Origin: Candidatus Woodwardiibium gallinarum
Lineage (GTDB): Bacteria > Bacillota > Clostridia > Oscillospirales > CAG-382
Direction of reading: 5' to 3'
Assembly (NCBI GenBank): GCA_904419545.1
Contig: CAJFRY010000017.1
Location: 16,608 to 80,607, forward strand
Length of the DNA stretch: 64,000 nt
Numbering within the stretch: position 1 is the stretch's first letter; every line of letters begins with the position of its first letter. Shown here piece by piece: positions 8,771 through 17,202 of the stretch. Under the pieces are notes generated by a model. The model searched no databases. It was not told the DNA's origin and was given only the letters and a program-made list of their open reading frames with translations. Both the position numbers and the translations under genes were made by a program.

Positions 8771-9422
8771 TCCCGATCACCGCCGTATATTCCGAAGCAA
8801 GTCTGGTAATGCCGGCATAATCGCCCCGCTCGATACAGGCGCGGTCGATGATGTTTGTTCCGATGCCGAAGCCGCAGACACCAGCGCGCAGATAGTCGCG
8901 CAGATTGCCCAGATGGACGCCGCCGACCGCCAGAAGCCGGATATGGGAAAGCGGCGCGCAGACAGCCCGTACATAATCAACGCCCATAGAAACGACAGGG
9001 AACAGCTTCACAAAATCGGCGCCGGCTTGATGCGCCCTCTGGATTTCGGTCGGCGTAAGCGCGCCGGGGATCGAAACCAGCCCGAGCTCGACGCTCCGGC
9101 GGATCACGGCTTCATTCGTATCCGGCGATATGATAAATTCGCCGCCGGCTTCTCGGGTCAAACGCACCTGCTCCTCGGTGAGAACCGTCCCTGCACCGAT
9201 GTGCATACTTGTGCCGAAAGCATCGGTAAGCATAGCGATGCTTTCGGCAGTCTGCCCGTCCGTGACGGCGCCGGACGCGCTGTATGTAATTTCAAGGAAC
9301 CGAATCCCGCCGTCATACAAAGCCTGCGCCGTTTTCCGAAGCTGCTGCCGGGGCAGCCCCCGCACGATCACAATGAGCTTTTTTTGCAAAATCTCCGCAA
9401 TCCGCTCGTTTTTGGATTCCAT
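8760..9422 (-). CDS. KDPG/KDPGal aldolase
   Basis: 220 residues of the Eda/DgoA class I aldolases, which cleave 2-dehydro-3-deoxy-6-phosphogluconate or -galactonate. Visible are LEITYSASG (catalytic Glu strand), HIGAGTVLT, and GADFVKLFPV, whose Lys forms the Schiff base. ATG 9422 is chosen because AAAGGAG lies at normal distance; an upstream ATG (M-K-G-E-G-F) overlaps that site. Pairing with dgoK favours the galactonate route, though the gluconate route is possible. No sugar-acid dehydratase or transporter is adjacent. Confidence 0.92.
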   Translation of the reverse strand: MESKNERIAEILQKKLIVIVRGLPRQQLRKTAQALYDGGIRFLEITYSASGAVTDGQTAESIAMLTDAFGTSMHIGAGTVLTEEQVRLTREAGGEFIISPDTNEAVIRRSVELGLVSIPGALTPTEIQRAHQAGADFVKLFPVVSMGVDYVRAVCAPLSHIRLLAVGGVHLGNLRDYLRAGVCGFGIGTNIIDRACIERGDYAGITRLASEYTAVIGNAE

Positions 9423-9543
9423 AAAACCCTCTCCTTTCAAAATCCGGCCGGGGAAAGACTGACGCTTCTTTGACCATCCGGGCCATAACGTCCGGTATTG
9501 CGCAAAACAAAACGCAGCGTTCAGACTCCGCCCCCTGTTTTAT

Positions 9544-9571
9544 ATTATACAGTAAAATATGCAGAATGCAA
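9544..9571 (-). promoter_or_regulatory. Promoter of the aldolase-dgoK operon
   Basis: TTGCAT (9571-9566), 16-nt spacer, TATAAT (9549-9544), minus strand. The leader to ATG 9422 is about 115 nt. Confidence 0.7.
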
Positions 9572-9604
9572 TGCGTTTTTCAAGCTCCTCGCTCCCCTTC
9601 GGAT

Positions 9605-10099
9605 TCAAGGCAGACAAAGCAGAATAGCCAGAAGCACAAGCGCCGCTGCGCCGAGCAAGACAAACGGCCATACCGGCTTCCGGTTAGGCGTCTCGCTCTG
9701 CGGCGCCTCGCTCCAATGATAAGGAACAGTGGTATGCAAAGGATGCTTTTCCCGCTCGGAAGGACGATGCGCCTCTTCCGCGCTCCGCAGCAGATGAAGT
9801 ACGGCCAGCGGATCCTGCCGGTTCAGAATTCGGGCGTGGAACGTCTGAAGTTTTCGGACGTCCTCGTCGGTACAGCCGGGCGCAGACGGATTGTGCACAA
9901 GCTGGTTCCGAAGCCACCGCAGGTGCTTCAAGGTGTAAAAGTCGTCCTTCCACCCGGGTACCTTGCGCTGCCAAATATCCGGCGTGCGCTCCATTTCCAC
10001 TATGTACGCGCTTACGCCGTGCCGGCATGAAAACAGGTCGTCGCACAGAGCCTCGAAGCGCTTGTAAGTCTCCAAAAGTATACTCTCTGTCAACTGCAA
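9605..10099 (-). CDS. C-tail-anchored membrane protein with HEPN-like RNxxxH motif
   Basis: About 164 residues. A helical, soluble N-terminal part includes LKHLRWLRNQLVHNPS, an R-x4-H arrangement like that of HEPN domains. A polar linker of about 40 residues and one C-terminal transmembrane helix (KPVWPFVLLGAAALVLLAIL) follow, so the domain should face the cytosol from a tail anchor. TTG 10099 is preferred, 9 nt after GGGGA; the GTG at 10108 has no spacing to that site. It is the last gene of a three-gene run. HEPN RNase activity is only a guess, since RNxxxH also occurs in non-catalytic HEPN relatives. Confidence 0.65.
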   Translation of the reverse strand: MQLTESILLETYKRFEALCDDLFSCRHGVSAYIVEMERTPDIWQRKVPGWKDDFYTLKHLRWLRNQLVHNPSAPGCTDEDVRKLQTFHARILNRQDPLAVLHLLRSAEEAHRPSEREKHPLHTTVPYHWSEAPQSETPNRKPVWPFVLLGAAALVLLAILLCLP

Positions 10100-10132
10100 A
10101 ACCGTCACTCCCCTTGTTTGCAACAGCAGATT

Positions 10133-10678
10133 TTATTTTTCTCCCTCCGTGTCCAACGCGCATCCGCAGTACCTGCACTTTGCGGGATACCCCGTCATCA
10201 CCTCCGCTGCGGCACCGCAGCTCGGACAGTGAACGGTCCGCAGCGCGCCGAAAGCAGAGTCGTTCGGGAACAGCAGAAGCCCGTTTGCCTCATCGATATA
10301 AGCGTCCGGGAACAGACCGTGGCTCATCGCTTCGCGTATATTCTTGACGGCTTTTTCTCTGGTGCAATCCATTTCCTGCGCAAGCCACTCGAGGGATATG
10401 CGCTTTTGATTGCCGATCAGGGCCGCGTATCGGCCGAACCTTTTATCGCGCCGATTCAAAAGAAAAAGCTTCGTAAAGCAAAGGATTCCCACAGCGGTGC
10501 AAACAGAGCCGAAAATGACGAGCGGCCAGCGGCTTGCGCCTTCCGTCATCTCGCCGAATAAAGAAAGCGGCAGCATCAGGCCGCCGATAAACAGGGCCAT
10601 ACCGCCGCCCATTCCAAGCGCAATCTTTGCACCCATTCCAAGCGCGAGCTTCACAACGTGATTTTTACCGAACTGCAT
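10133..10678 (-). CDS. Two-helix membrane protein with C-terminal zinc ribbon
   Basis: 181 residues from ATG 10678 (site GAAGGGAG). Two glycine-rich membrane helices lie near residues 22-42 and 52-70. A winged-helix-like middle part (IGNQKRISLEWLAQEMDCTREKA in pieces) follows, and a C-terminal zinc ribbon reads CPSCGAAAEV...CRYCGCAL. I do not know its exact role; the layout suggests a cytosolic sensor or adaptor attached to the membrane. It starts 14 nt after the upstream membrane gene and ends 33 nt before the HEPN-like gene, so the three form one operon. Confidence 0.7.
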   Translation of the reverse strand: MQFGKNHVVKLALGMGAKIALGMGGGMALFIGGLMLPLSLFGEMTEGASRWPLVIFGSVCTAVGILCFTKLFLLNRRDKRFGRYAALIGNQKRISLEWLAQEMDCTREKAVKNIREAMSHGLFPDAYIDEANGLLLFPNDSAFGALRTVHCPSCGAAAEVMTGYPAKCRYCGCALDTEGEK

Positions 10679-10692
10679 AAAATACTCCCTTC

Positions 10693-11367
10693 TTACCGTC
10701 CGCCGCTCCCATTCTGCGCCTTTCCCTCTGCTGCGCCCGTTCTCTCCCGCAAGCGGGCAGACAGAAGCAGGCCGCAGACGATACACCAGCCGAATACGGC
10801 AATTATTTCCAGCGCGTCTCCGCCTCGTCCTTCGGAAGGAAGCGGACCGCCGCGCGCAAAACTGCAAAGCCGCACGAAGCCTGCCGCCGCACCCAACACC
10901 GAAAGCGCCATTGGAACGGCTGCCCGCCGCTTTTCCGGCTGCATCAGAGCTGCCGCAAACAGCAGAAGAAAACCGACCGCAGCGCAGAGATAGAACTGCG
11001 CCGCCCAGCCGTTATAGGCACCGGCCGTCTCCGGCCATACACGCCCGAACAGAGCCGCCGCACAGAAGGAAATTCCGCCCGCCATCAGTGCCAGCCAAAG
11101 GCGGTATGCCGTCGTATCCTTCACGGAAAAAGCGGCAAGCAGCAGTCCGGCTCCAAGCGCACCCGCCGCAAAACAGGCCAAGGCGCGCACAGAGGGGGGC
11201 GAAACAAAGGTATACAGGAACAGCACAAAAAGCGGTGTGAACAGCGCCGCACCAACGGCAAAGACCGACTTCGCGATATGCCGCGCGGCGTAAAAAACAA
11301 ACAGCGCAAACAACGCCGCGCAATACGGCAGCGCCGCCTGAAACGCAAAACCTGGCCACCAAAGCAT
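10693..11367 (-). CDS. Polytopic membrane protein, unknown function
   Basis: 224 residues with about seven hydrophobic helices and few conserved polar residues. ATG 11367 (MLWWPGF) is preceded by GGGAGAGGAAG and is more convincing than the longer open frame to 11451. First gene of the membrane/zinc-ribbon/HEPN-like run. No transporter signature is visible. The interval 11368-11563 shows no further gene. Confidence 0.65.
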   Translation of the reverse strand: MLWWPGFAFQAALPYCAALFALFVFYAARHIAKSVFAVGAALFTPLFVLFLYTFVSPPSVRALACFAAGALGAGLLLAAFSVKDTTAYRLWLALMAGGISFCAAALFGRVWPETAGAYNGWAAQFYLCAAVGFLLLFAAALMQPEKRRAAVPMALSVLGAAAGFVRLCSFARGGPLPSEGRGGDALEIIAVFGWCIVCGLLLSARLRERTGAAEGKAQNGSGGR

Positions 11368-11613
11368 GTCTTCCTCTCCCTCCCCACAGCTTGAAGCGGA
11401 CAGCAGGAATCCACTCCAAACAAATACCGTTATATTTCCCTTTGTACCCATTATAAAACAACGTTTCAGCTTGTCGGTAAAGCCCGATTGGAGCCTTGCC
11501 CCCGAACCTGATTTATACCCTCTGAAAAACTTCCCTAAAAAAGGATTTTAAGTGCGATAGCCTTTAAGATGATTTCCCGCAAATCGCTTTCCCGACAGCA
11601 AAACAGAAAGCCG

Positions 11614-12268
11614 TCATCTCGTGCCGGCGATGGTGTTGAGCAGGACGGGATCCATATCCGACTTCAGGATGATTTTGACTACGGTGTTTTCCTCGGTCAG
11701 AATCGGATAACCGAAAGCCGTTTCCATTGTCCGAAGAGAATCTGCCCCGCATTAAGGTTGTCCCGCCGCGCCAAAGGAAATAACAATTCTCATTAAGCTT
11801 TTCGTTCTCCTGCTTCAATGAACTTCTGCGGTAGCTTAAAAAGCTCTCCAAAGCATCTTCATCTTCGGTCAACCAAAAAACAAATGCATAGCCGTCTGTT
11901 TGATCTTCATTTATAAATGTTATCTCAAAATATTGGCGTGTGCAGTGGTAGTTTAGCATATACGGTTGGAATGCAAAAAAATCATTGATAACAGTACGTT
12001 CCTCCTCATTGAACCATCGCAACTTTGATTTGTCATAAGGCGACATTAAAAACACATCGTCATATTCCGAATCACGGTCGTTGCAAAAATTCTCGTTATG
12101 AATGATGACATCGACTACTTCTCTAAACAGCGTCTCGTTTTTTTCATAAACGGTAAGCAGTTCTTCTTTTTCATACAATTTACGAGTATAGCCGTCGGAT
12201 ATTATACAACTATGCAAAACAATGACCGATACTAAGATAAAGCAGAGTAGATAAATTGGTTTTCTCAT
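11614..12268 (-). pseudogene. Exported protein gene with a single +1 frameshift
   Basis: ATG 12268 opens MRKPIYLLCFILVSVIVLHS then C, a signal-like start with a weak lipobox. About 165 good residues follow, to WRGGTTLMRG near 11745. The frame then gives an atypical arginine-rich tail to 11564. One frame over, the sequence continues smoothly as GADSLRTMETAFGYPILTEE and on to TGA 11614. A one-base difference in the CGGGG run at about 11742-11750 would restore a protein of about 217 residues. The function is unknown; it is AT-rich compared with neighbours. Real decay and a homopolymer sequencing error are both possible. Confidence 0.7.
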
Positions 12269-12289
12269 TTTCTCCCTCTCCTTCGCAAA

Positions 12290-13102
12290 TCATTTCCGAA
12301 TGGTTTTGTCAAATCCGCACGAATCCGCCATGCGGTCAAGTGAAGCAGCAATCTCCGCCGAAACCGTCCTGAGCGCGTTCCGTTCGCCCGGCGAACGCGC
12401 GCTTCTCGAAGCGGGCGGCGCCGTGATTTCGTTTCGGATCTGCACGCACGTCTGTCTGATCTCAGCCGTAATCCAGCCCCGTTCGCAAAACAGGGCCAAA
12501 GCGCGGTCATTCAGAAAAGATAAGGCGTCGATATCCAAATCGCCCGGCTCAACTGCATCCGCTTTCATAAACTGCATGCCGAAAGCCCGCAGGGTCTGAC
12601 GGTAAAAGAAAAACATCGTTTCGGGAGAATCGCCGTCACCTTCATTTACGTAGCAAATAAAAACAGAAGCGGACACTTCCCCGAAGGCGAACTGCCTTGG
12701 CTTTCCCCGAAGCTGAACCTCACAAATCTGCATCCGCTGCGGCTGACCGTAATACGGGTCTTCCAGAACGACGCCCGTATGCGCGCCCCGCAGCGCAGAC
12801 AGAGGCACGGCTTCCCCTTCCACGTAAAATACATCCCGCACGGCTGTCGTCACATAGCGCCACTCGGACGGATACGGCCGGCCGCAGACATAGCGATGCA
12901 CATACCCCCGCACCCGGTCATACAAATCCGCGCAGGCGTGCTCCTCGTCCGCGTAGAATTTTCGGTTGTGCTGCCTTCCGTAAAAGCAATAGGAGACCTC
13001 CCATCCGTCTGCGGACTGTCCAAGGACAAACCTTCCTTCGTGATAGCCGCCCTCCAGCGAATAGGGATTCGGAAAAATGCCGGACCGGTCCGGCTCCGCC
13101 AC
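12290..13102 (-). CDS. Uncharacterised cytosolic protein, possibly immunity-like
   Basis: 270 residues starting at GTG 13102 behind GAGAGGA. No signal peptide or membrane segment. The first 90 residues (PNPYSLEGGYHEGRF, a WEVSYCFYGRQHNRKFYADE stretch and repeated aromatic beta-strand motifs) recall the small mixed alpha/beta folds of toxin-immunity proteins; this is resemblance only. The C-terminal 100 residues are helical with an RSARSPGERNALR basic stretch. It precedes the frameshifted lipoprotein-like gene by 21 nt and follows an FMN reductase by about 100 nt. Confidence 0.6.
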   Translation of the reverse strand: MAEPDRSGIFPNPYSLEGGYHEGRFVLGQSADGWEVSYCFYGRQHNRKFYADEEHACADLYDRVRGYVHRYVCGRPYPSEWRYVTTAVRDVFYVEGEAVPLSALRGAHTGVVLEDPYYGQPQRMQICEVQLRGKPRQFAFGEVSASVFICYVNEGDGDSPETMFFFYRQTLRAFGMQFMKADAVEPGDLDIDALSFLNDRALALFCERGWITAEIRQTCVQIRNEITAPPASRSARSPGERNALRTVSAEIAASLDRMADSCGFDKTIRK

Positions 13103-13203
13103 AGGTCCTCTCTCCGCATCTGTTCACCGCCCTTCCTTCCGCATTTCGCGCAGCGTGTCTGCATACCCTCCCGCTGCACGGAAGGCATCCGTCAGCAAAA
13201 CAC

Positions 13204-13821
13204 TCAGCGAATAAAATTCATCGGTGCAAACGGTTCTTTTTCCGGGATGCCGTACCGGTCTTTTCCGAGCGCAATGCTTTTCATCAGGAACGCCATATTC
13301 CTTGCCAGCGTCCGCATCCCCTGCAAGCCCTCCGTATCCCGTTCGGCCTCTCCGGCTTCCCTGCCGTGGATGCTGTTCCAATACTGTCCGGAAGCAACGG
13401 GCATACCGGAAATGGTAAAAAACTTATTTAATTCATCAAAGGTGGAGGACAGTCCGCCCCTGCGCGCCGCGACGACGGCCGCCCCAACCTTCATCGTTTT
13501 ATCAAAATGCGTACTGTAAAACAACCGGGTCAGGAAGGCGACCAGCGTTGCGTTTGCGGACGCATAATAGACGGGGCTCCCCACGACAAGACCGTCGCAG
13601 GCTTCAAACTTCGGTGCAACCGCATTGACCGCGTCATCGAATACGCACTTCCCGTTTTTTGCGCAAAGCCGACAGGCGATGCAGCCCCGAATGTCCTTAT
13701 TGCCGATATGCACGATTTCGGTGTCTATCTTTTCCGCAGCAAAAATCTTATCCATTTCCTGCAGTGCGATATACGTGTTCCCCTTCTCGTGCGGGCTCCC
13801 GTTTATAAATAATACTTTCAT
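13204..13821 (-). CDS. NADPH-dependent FMN reductase / flavodoxin-fold iron-sulfur flavoprotein
   Basis: 205 residues. Start VLFINGSPHEKGNTY is the flavodoxin-like phosphate loop that binds FMN; VVGSPVYYAS is the second flavin loop. The CIACRLCAKNGKC cysteine-rich segment is typical of iron-sulfur flavoproteins and related quinone or azo reductases. Three ATGs follow each other; the third (13821) has the best distance to AAAAGGGGA. It transfers electrons from NAD(P)H to FMN and then to a small acceptor in the cytosol. No partner is evident beyond the flavin reductase just upstream. Confidence 0.85.
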   Translation of the reverse strand: MKVLFINGSPHEKGNTYIALQEMDKIFAAEKIDTEIVHIGNKDIRGCIACRLCAKNGKCVFDDAVNAVAPKFEACDGLVVGSPVYYASANATLVAFLTRLFYSTHFDKTMKVGAAVVAARRGGLSSTFDELNKFFTISGMPVASGQYWNSIHGREAGEAERDTEGLQGMRTLARNMAFLMKSIALGKDRYGIPEKEPFAPMNFIR

Positions 13822-13935
13822 CATCATTCCCCTTTTCCCATATGCGATTTCTGTTTCAAACGGACGATATGCACAATGTCCTGCGCCTACGCGGCGCGCG
13901 ATCGGTCGGTGCGGTTTACGGGATTCGGTGCATCA

Positions 13936-14493
13936 TTACTTCAGAGCGGCGCCGTCCGAAAATGCCTTGCCCGCCGTTTCTCCCATTTTTACATAAACGT
14001 TACGGATGGGGTCAAAGGAGAGCGGGCTGAGCTTCTCGGGGTCGATCATACCGTCTCCGTTCAGTATACTTTCATCGGCACTGATATTGACGATCTCACC
14101 GATGATATTACCGTCTTCATTCTGTTTGACAAGCCTGCATTCGAGCGTCATAGGCAGTTCCTTGATGAGAGGCGCGTCTACAAACTCGCTCTGCATTGCA
14201 TGGAACCCGGCCTTCGTTACCTTGTCCGGCTCTTTGTTGCCGGACACGATTCCCACATAGTCCGCCTCCGTTACATGTGCGACATCCGCAAAGCTGACGG
14301 TGAACGCCTTCTTTTTCAAAATATTTTTCGTTGTTTTATGTCCTGCGGACAGGCACAGAATCACTTGGTTTTCGTCATACAAGCCGCCCCAGGCCGCATT
14401 CATCAAATCCGCGCTTCCATTCTCGTCATAGGTCCCGACAAGCAGCACGGGCAGTGGATAAACCCACGGTTTTGCTCCAAAATTTTTTCTCAT
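13936..14493 (-). CDS. Flavin reductase-like FMN-binding protein
   Basis: 185 residues of the flavin-reductase-like split-barrel family. Marks are YPLPVLLVGTYDENG, NAAWGGLYDE and CLSAGHKTTKNI, which form the FMN pocket; then the FVDAPLI and ECRLV strands. ATG 14493 is used because GGATGG lies at normal distance. The gene starts inside the 3' end of a decayed SDR reading frame, so the two were once adjacent. It lies 114 nt ahead of the FMN reductase on the same strand. Confidence 0.85.
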   Translation of the reverse strand: MRKNFGAKPWVYPLPVLLVGTYDENGSADLMNAAWGGLYDENQVILCLSAGHKTTKNILKKKAFTVSFADVAHVTEADYVGIVSGNKEPDKVTKAGFHAMQSEFVDAPLIKELPMTLECRLVKQNEDGNIIGEIVNISADESILNGDGMIDPEKLSPLSFDPIRNVYVKMGETAGKAFSDGAALK

Positions 14494-14745
14494 TCCAATC
14501 CATCCTTTCATCCTTTTGTTCGGGGCGAAGCGGACCATAGAAATGGGACGCCGCCGCACCGCCGTCAATCAAAAAATCCGCTCCGGTGATAAACTGTGCG
14601 CGTTCGCTCATCAAAAGCTGCACGCCGTCCGCCACCTCATCCGCCGTTCCGGGTCTTCCGGCAGGACATTTTGCAAAATACTCTTATAAAACGCTCCGCG
14701 CGGCCGTTGAATTCATCCATAGCCAATGGCGTTAATGACAGAAAG
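14426..14745 (-). pseudogene. Remnant of a short-chain dehydrogenase (C-terminus)
   Basis: One frame reads EYFAKCPAGRPGTADEVADG and then LLMSERAQFITGADFLIDGG, the unmistakable C-terminal end of an SDR oxidoreductase. Upstream, MDEFNGRAERF and INAIGYG appear in the two other frames, so at least two frameshifts precede the conserved end. The Rossmann N-terminus and the YxxxK active site are missing. The 3' end overlaps the flavin reductase start. Confidence 0.8.
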
Positions 14746-14874
14746 CGCTATGGAGCCGTCAGCGCAGGACCTGCTTTAAAAAAACACATTCGGGAAAAGG
14801 ATAAAGCCTTTTTGCGCCCGAAATGCAACCTCCGACAGTCTCTTTGCCCTCTCCCCCCTCAAACCGTTACGGCC

Positions 14875-15586
14875 TCACCATCGTGCGCTTCTTTCCCCTG
14901 CGGACAGGCTGTAAAATACGGCCGTCATCAAAATACGCCCGTTCCTTGCCGCCGCCGGCAGCCCGCTTCCGGCAAACAGAATGGCGGTCGCCACGTCGTG
15001 CAGATACGTTGTTTTTTCCGTTGCGTTCTCCCCGTATATCCCTGCCGCAGCAATCGCACGTCAAAGCAAACGGAAACAATGCTTTCAGTATGGATATGCC
15101 TTCGGCAATTTCCGGATATGTTCTCACACCATAGGCCGAGAGGGTGTCCGGATACGGACTGCAAATATCCATCAGCTCTGATTCCCGAAGCGGCGGCTGT
15201 ATTTGATCCGAAAGAGGGCCGAAAAGCTTGTAAAGGATGGCGGCAAGGAATGTCATATTGCTCAGGTGACGCAAAATAATAAAATTGCCTTTTGGATTAA
15301 GCAGAGACCGATTTGACGAAAAAACCTTGCCTTCAAAGCATAAAGCTATAAACTGCGAAAGCAAAATGCTAAGAATCCAAAAAATCACAAATAACGTCCG
15401 CTCAGACCAGGCCGCAAGGATAAAACATACGCCGAACCCGAAACAAATCGGCTCCGGCGTCACTTTGAAAAGCAGAATATAAATAAAATTCCGTTCGAAA
15501 TGCGAGCGGTAAGATCGGAGTAAAACGCTTGCTCCGCGCGCAAGGGCTCCCCGATTGTTTTCTGCCGCCCGGAGCCAAATATGCTT
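14875..15586 (-). pseudogene. Decayed membrane-protein gene
   Basis: An open frame from 15586 without a usable start codon (first residues HIWLRAAENNRG) shows two or three membrane helices and then a soluble part, PYPDTLSAYGVRTYPEIAEG. Near 15050 the coding character moves to another frame (AIAAAGIYGENATEKTTYLH ... SLSAGERSARW) ending at TGA 14875. Missing start plus an internal frameshift indicate an inactive gene. I do not recognise the family. Confidence 0.5.
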
Positions 15587-15761
15587 TCACCCTGTGCTTA
15601 AGAGCATATATTTTCCGACTGCTTACAGAAATGGAGCCGGCATCACGCTGTCAAGAGGCAGCAAAAAAAGATGCCGACGCAAAATTCTGATGTGGAGTTG
15701 AACCGACAAGAAAATATATGCAATGAAATATCGCTGACACGATATGATATACGGTTATGCC

Positions 15762-15794
15762 GTATGGTATACTTGCAAAGCAAGTATACCATAC
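15762..15794. promoter_or_regulatory. Perfect 15-bp palindromic hairpin
   Basis: GTATGGTATACTTGC (15762-15776) and its exact complement (15780-15794) with an AAA spacer. No T-run follows, so it is not a typical terminator. It lies 185 nt upstream of the helix-turn-helix gene's promoter and may be an operator or a mobile-element end. A second small palindrome, ATACGG...CCGTAT, abuts it. Confidence 0.5.
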
Positions 15795-15837
15795 CCGCAG
15801 GGTAAATAACCCATTCCGACAGGAACGGATATCGTTG

Positions 15838-15876
15838 TAAAAAACCACTCTTACCTTGGTAGACAAAAGAGGTTCC
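15838..15876 (+). repeat. Degenerate copy of the 17162-17199 hairpin
   Basis: Contains CCTTGGTAGACAAAAGAGGTT, nearly the loop and right arm of the perfect terminator downstream of the HTH gene (CCTTAGTAGACAAAAGAGGT...). The left arm has decayed. The two copies flank the HTH gene in the same orientation. The rest of 15587-15978 holds no gene. Confidence 0.55.
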
Positions 15877-15978
15877 TTTCGTGTCTAGGAGGCCTAAAAG
15901 TGCACCAGCTTGATACCTTTTCACACAAACACCCAACTATCATTTGAGGCGCCCAACTAAAAAACAACTATACGGTTA

Positions 15979-16007
15979 TTGTTTTTCCTTTTCGCGCATT
16001 TTATAAT
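15979..16007 (+). promoter_or_regulatory. Promoter of the HTH regulator at 16046
   Basis: TTGTTT (15979-15984), 17-nt spacer, perfect TATAAT (16002-16007); about 30 nt leader before the AGAGAGG ribosome site. Confidence 0.7.
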
Positions 16008-16045
16008 ATAATTGTGGCCACGAAAACAACAAGAGAGGTTTTATT

Positions 16046-17125
16046 ATGAATATCTATTTTGCGGAAAAGCTGAAAAAGCTTCGAGCAGAGAAAAAAGTAT
16101 CACAGGAAAAACTGGCACAGTATCTGGATGTTTCATCTCAGGCGGTAAGTAAATGGGAGACAGGAAACGCATACCCTGACATCACACTGCTTCCAGACCT
16201 GGCGCGCTTTTTCGGAGTTACGGTTGACGAGCTACTTTGCGTTGAGAAAATTGATGAAAAACGACTGTTCGACGAGTATTCTGAAAAGGCGGCGGACTTG
16301 TTCAGATCCGGTAACACCGCAGGCGCGCTCGCGCTATGGCAACAGGCGTACCGAAGTATGCCCAATAATATCGACGTTAAGGAAATGCTGATGTCTTCAT
16401 ACTTTGATACGGATCGTAAAAAGTATTTTAATGAGTTTTACGATCTTGCAATAGATATCTGCAACGAAAACGCTGAGGGAAAAGCATGGGCAATGTATTA
16501 CAAAGGTCAGGCGATTTCACAACTCGCTCGTGTTTTTGCGGAACGTGGAGAAACGGAGGAGGCGCAAAAATGGGCAAGAGAGTCGATCTCGATTTTCAAT
16601 TCTACGGAAATCATCGCTTCGATGATCGACATAGGCGAAGATTTGATCAACGATGTTGCATTCTGTACCTATTGGTTTTTGGAAGAACTATTTTATTTGG
16701 CATGTCGCATAGACGGAGATGACAGCATTGACCTTGGCATTGAATATAAGCAAAACTGCTTTAAGACCGTGGCAAAGATATTTGAAACAGTCTATGAAAA
16801 TGATGATACAGGTTTTGAACAGCTGCAGCATTTGTTTAATCTTCATCAAGGAATTGCTGAATACGAAGCAACAAAACAAGGCAACGAGTGTGTTATTAAG
16901 CATCACCTTGAACGTGCATTTGAGTGTTGCAAAAAGTCTATGGCAGTAAAAAAGCACAAACTGATTCATCCAATGCTGTACGGTTGGCAGACTTCTGATA
17001 CTCCGAGCGATAACAAAAGTAATATTCGGTATTTGTCAGAACGCTTAAAACAGGATGTATATGATCCATATCGTCAGATAGATTGGTTTAAGACTATTGA
17101 AGTTGATACAGCAAAACTTCTTTGA
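16046..17125 (+). CDS. XRE-family transcriptional regulator with TPR-like C-terminus
   Basis: 359 residues. Residues 5-60 form a lambda-repressor-like helix-turn-helix (KLRAEKKVSQEKLAQYLDVS, then SQAVSKWETGNAYPDITLLP), followed by helical repeats resembling TPRs (ALALWQQAYRSMP, YYKGQAISQLARVF). This layout is common in Firmicutes regulators whose helical repeats sense a peptide or protein ligand. Start ATG 16046 behind AGAGAGG. Monocistronic, with its own promoter and a perfect terminator downstream. Composition is lower in GC than its neighbours, and a degenerate copy of its terminator lies upstream, hinting that it moved as a unit. Target genes are unknown. Confidence 0.85.
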   Translation: MNIYFAEKLKKLRAEKKVSQEKLAQYLDVSSQAVSKWETGNAYPDITLLPDLARFFGVTVDELLCVEKIDEKRLFDEYSEKAADLFRSGNTAGALALWQQAYRSMPNNIDVKEMLMSSYFDTDRKKYFNEFYDLAIDICNENAEGKAWAMYYKGQAISQLARVFAERGETEEAQKWARESISIFNSTEIIASMIDIGEDLINDVAFCTYWFLEELFYLACRIDGDDSIDLGIEYKQNCFKTVAKIFETVYENDDTGFEQLQHLFNLHQGIAEYEATKQGNECVIKHHLERAFECCKKSMAVKKHKLIHPMLYGWQTSDTPSDNKSNIRYLSERLKQDVYDPYRQIDWFKTIEVDTAKLL

Positions 17126-17161
17126 CCTTATCAAGGTCTGAATACGACAAACCCCTCTACG

Positions 17162-17199
17162 AAAACCTCTTTTGCCTTAGTAGACAAAAGAGGTTTTTT
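17162..17199 (+). terminator. Rho-independent terminator of the HTH gene
   Basis: 13-bp stem AAAACCTCTTTTG / CAAAAGAGGTTTT (17162-17174 / 17185-17197) with T-rich tail. Because the arms begin and end in A/T runs it could also stop the tRNA transcript from the minus strand. Confidence 0.85.
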
Positions 17200-17202
17200 A
17201 CA

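Noticed and set aside
13124..13381. Minus-strand frame ending TDAFRAAGGYADTLREMRKEGR-like
   Set aside because: The last 25 codons look coding-like, but the frame overlaps the FMN reductase and has no credible start.
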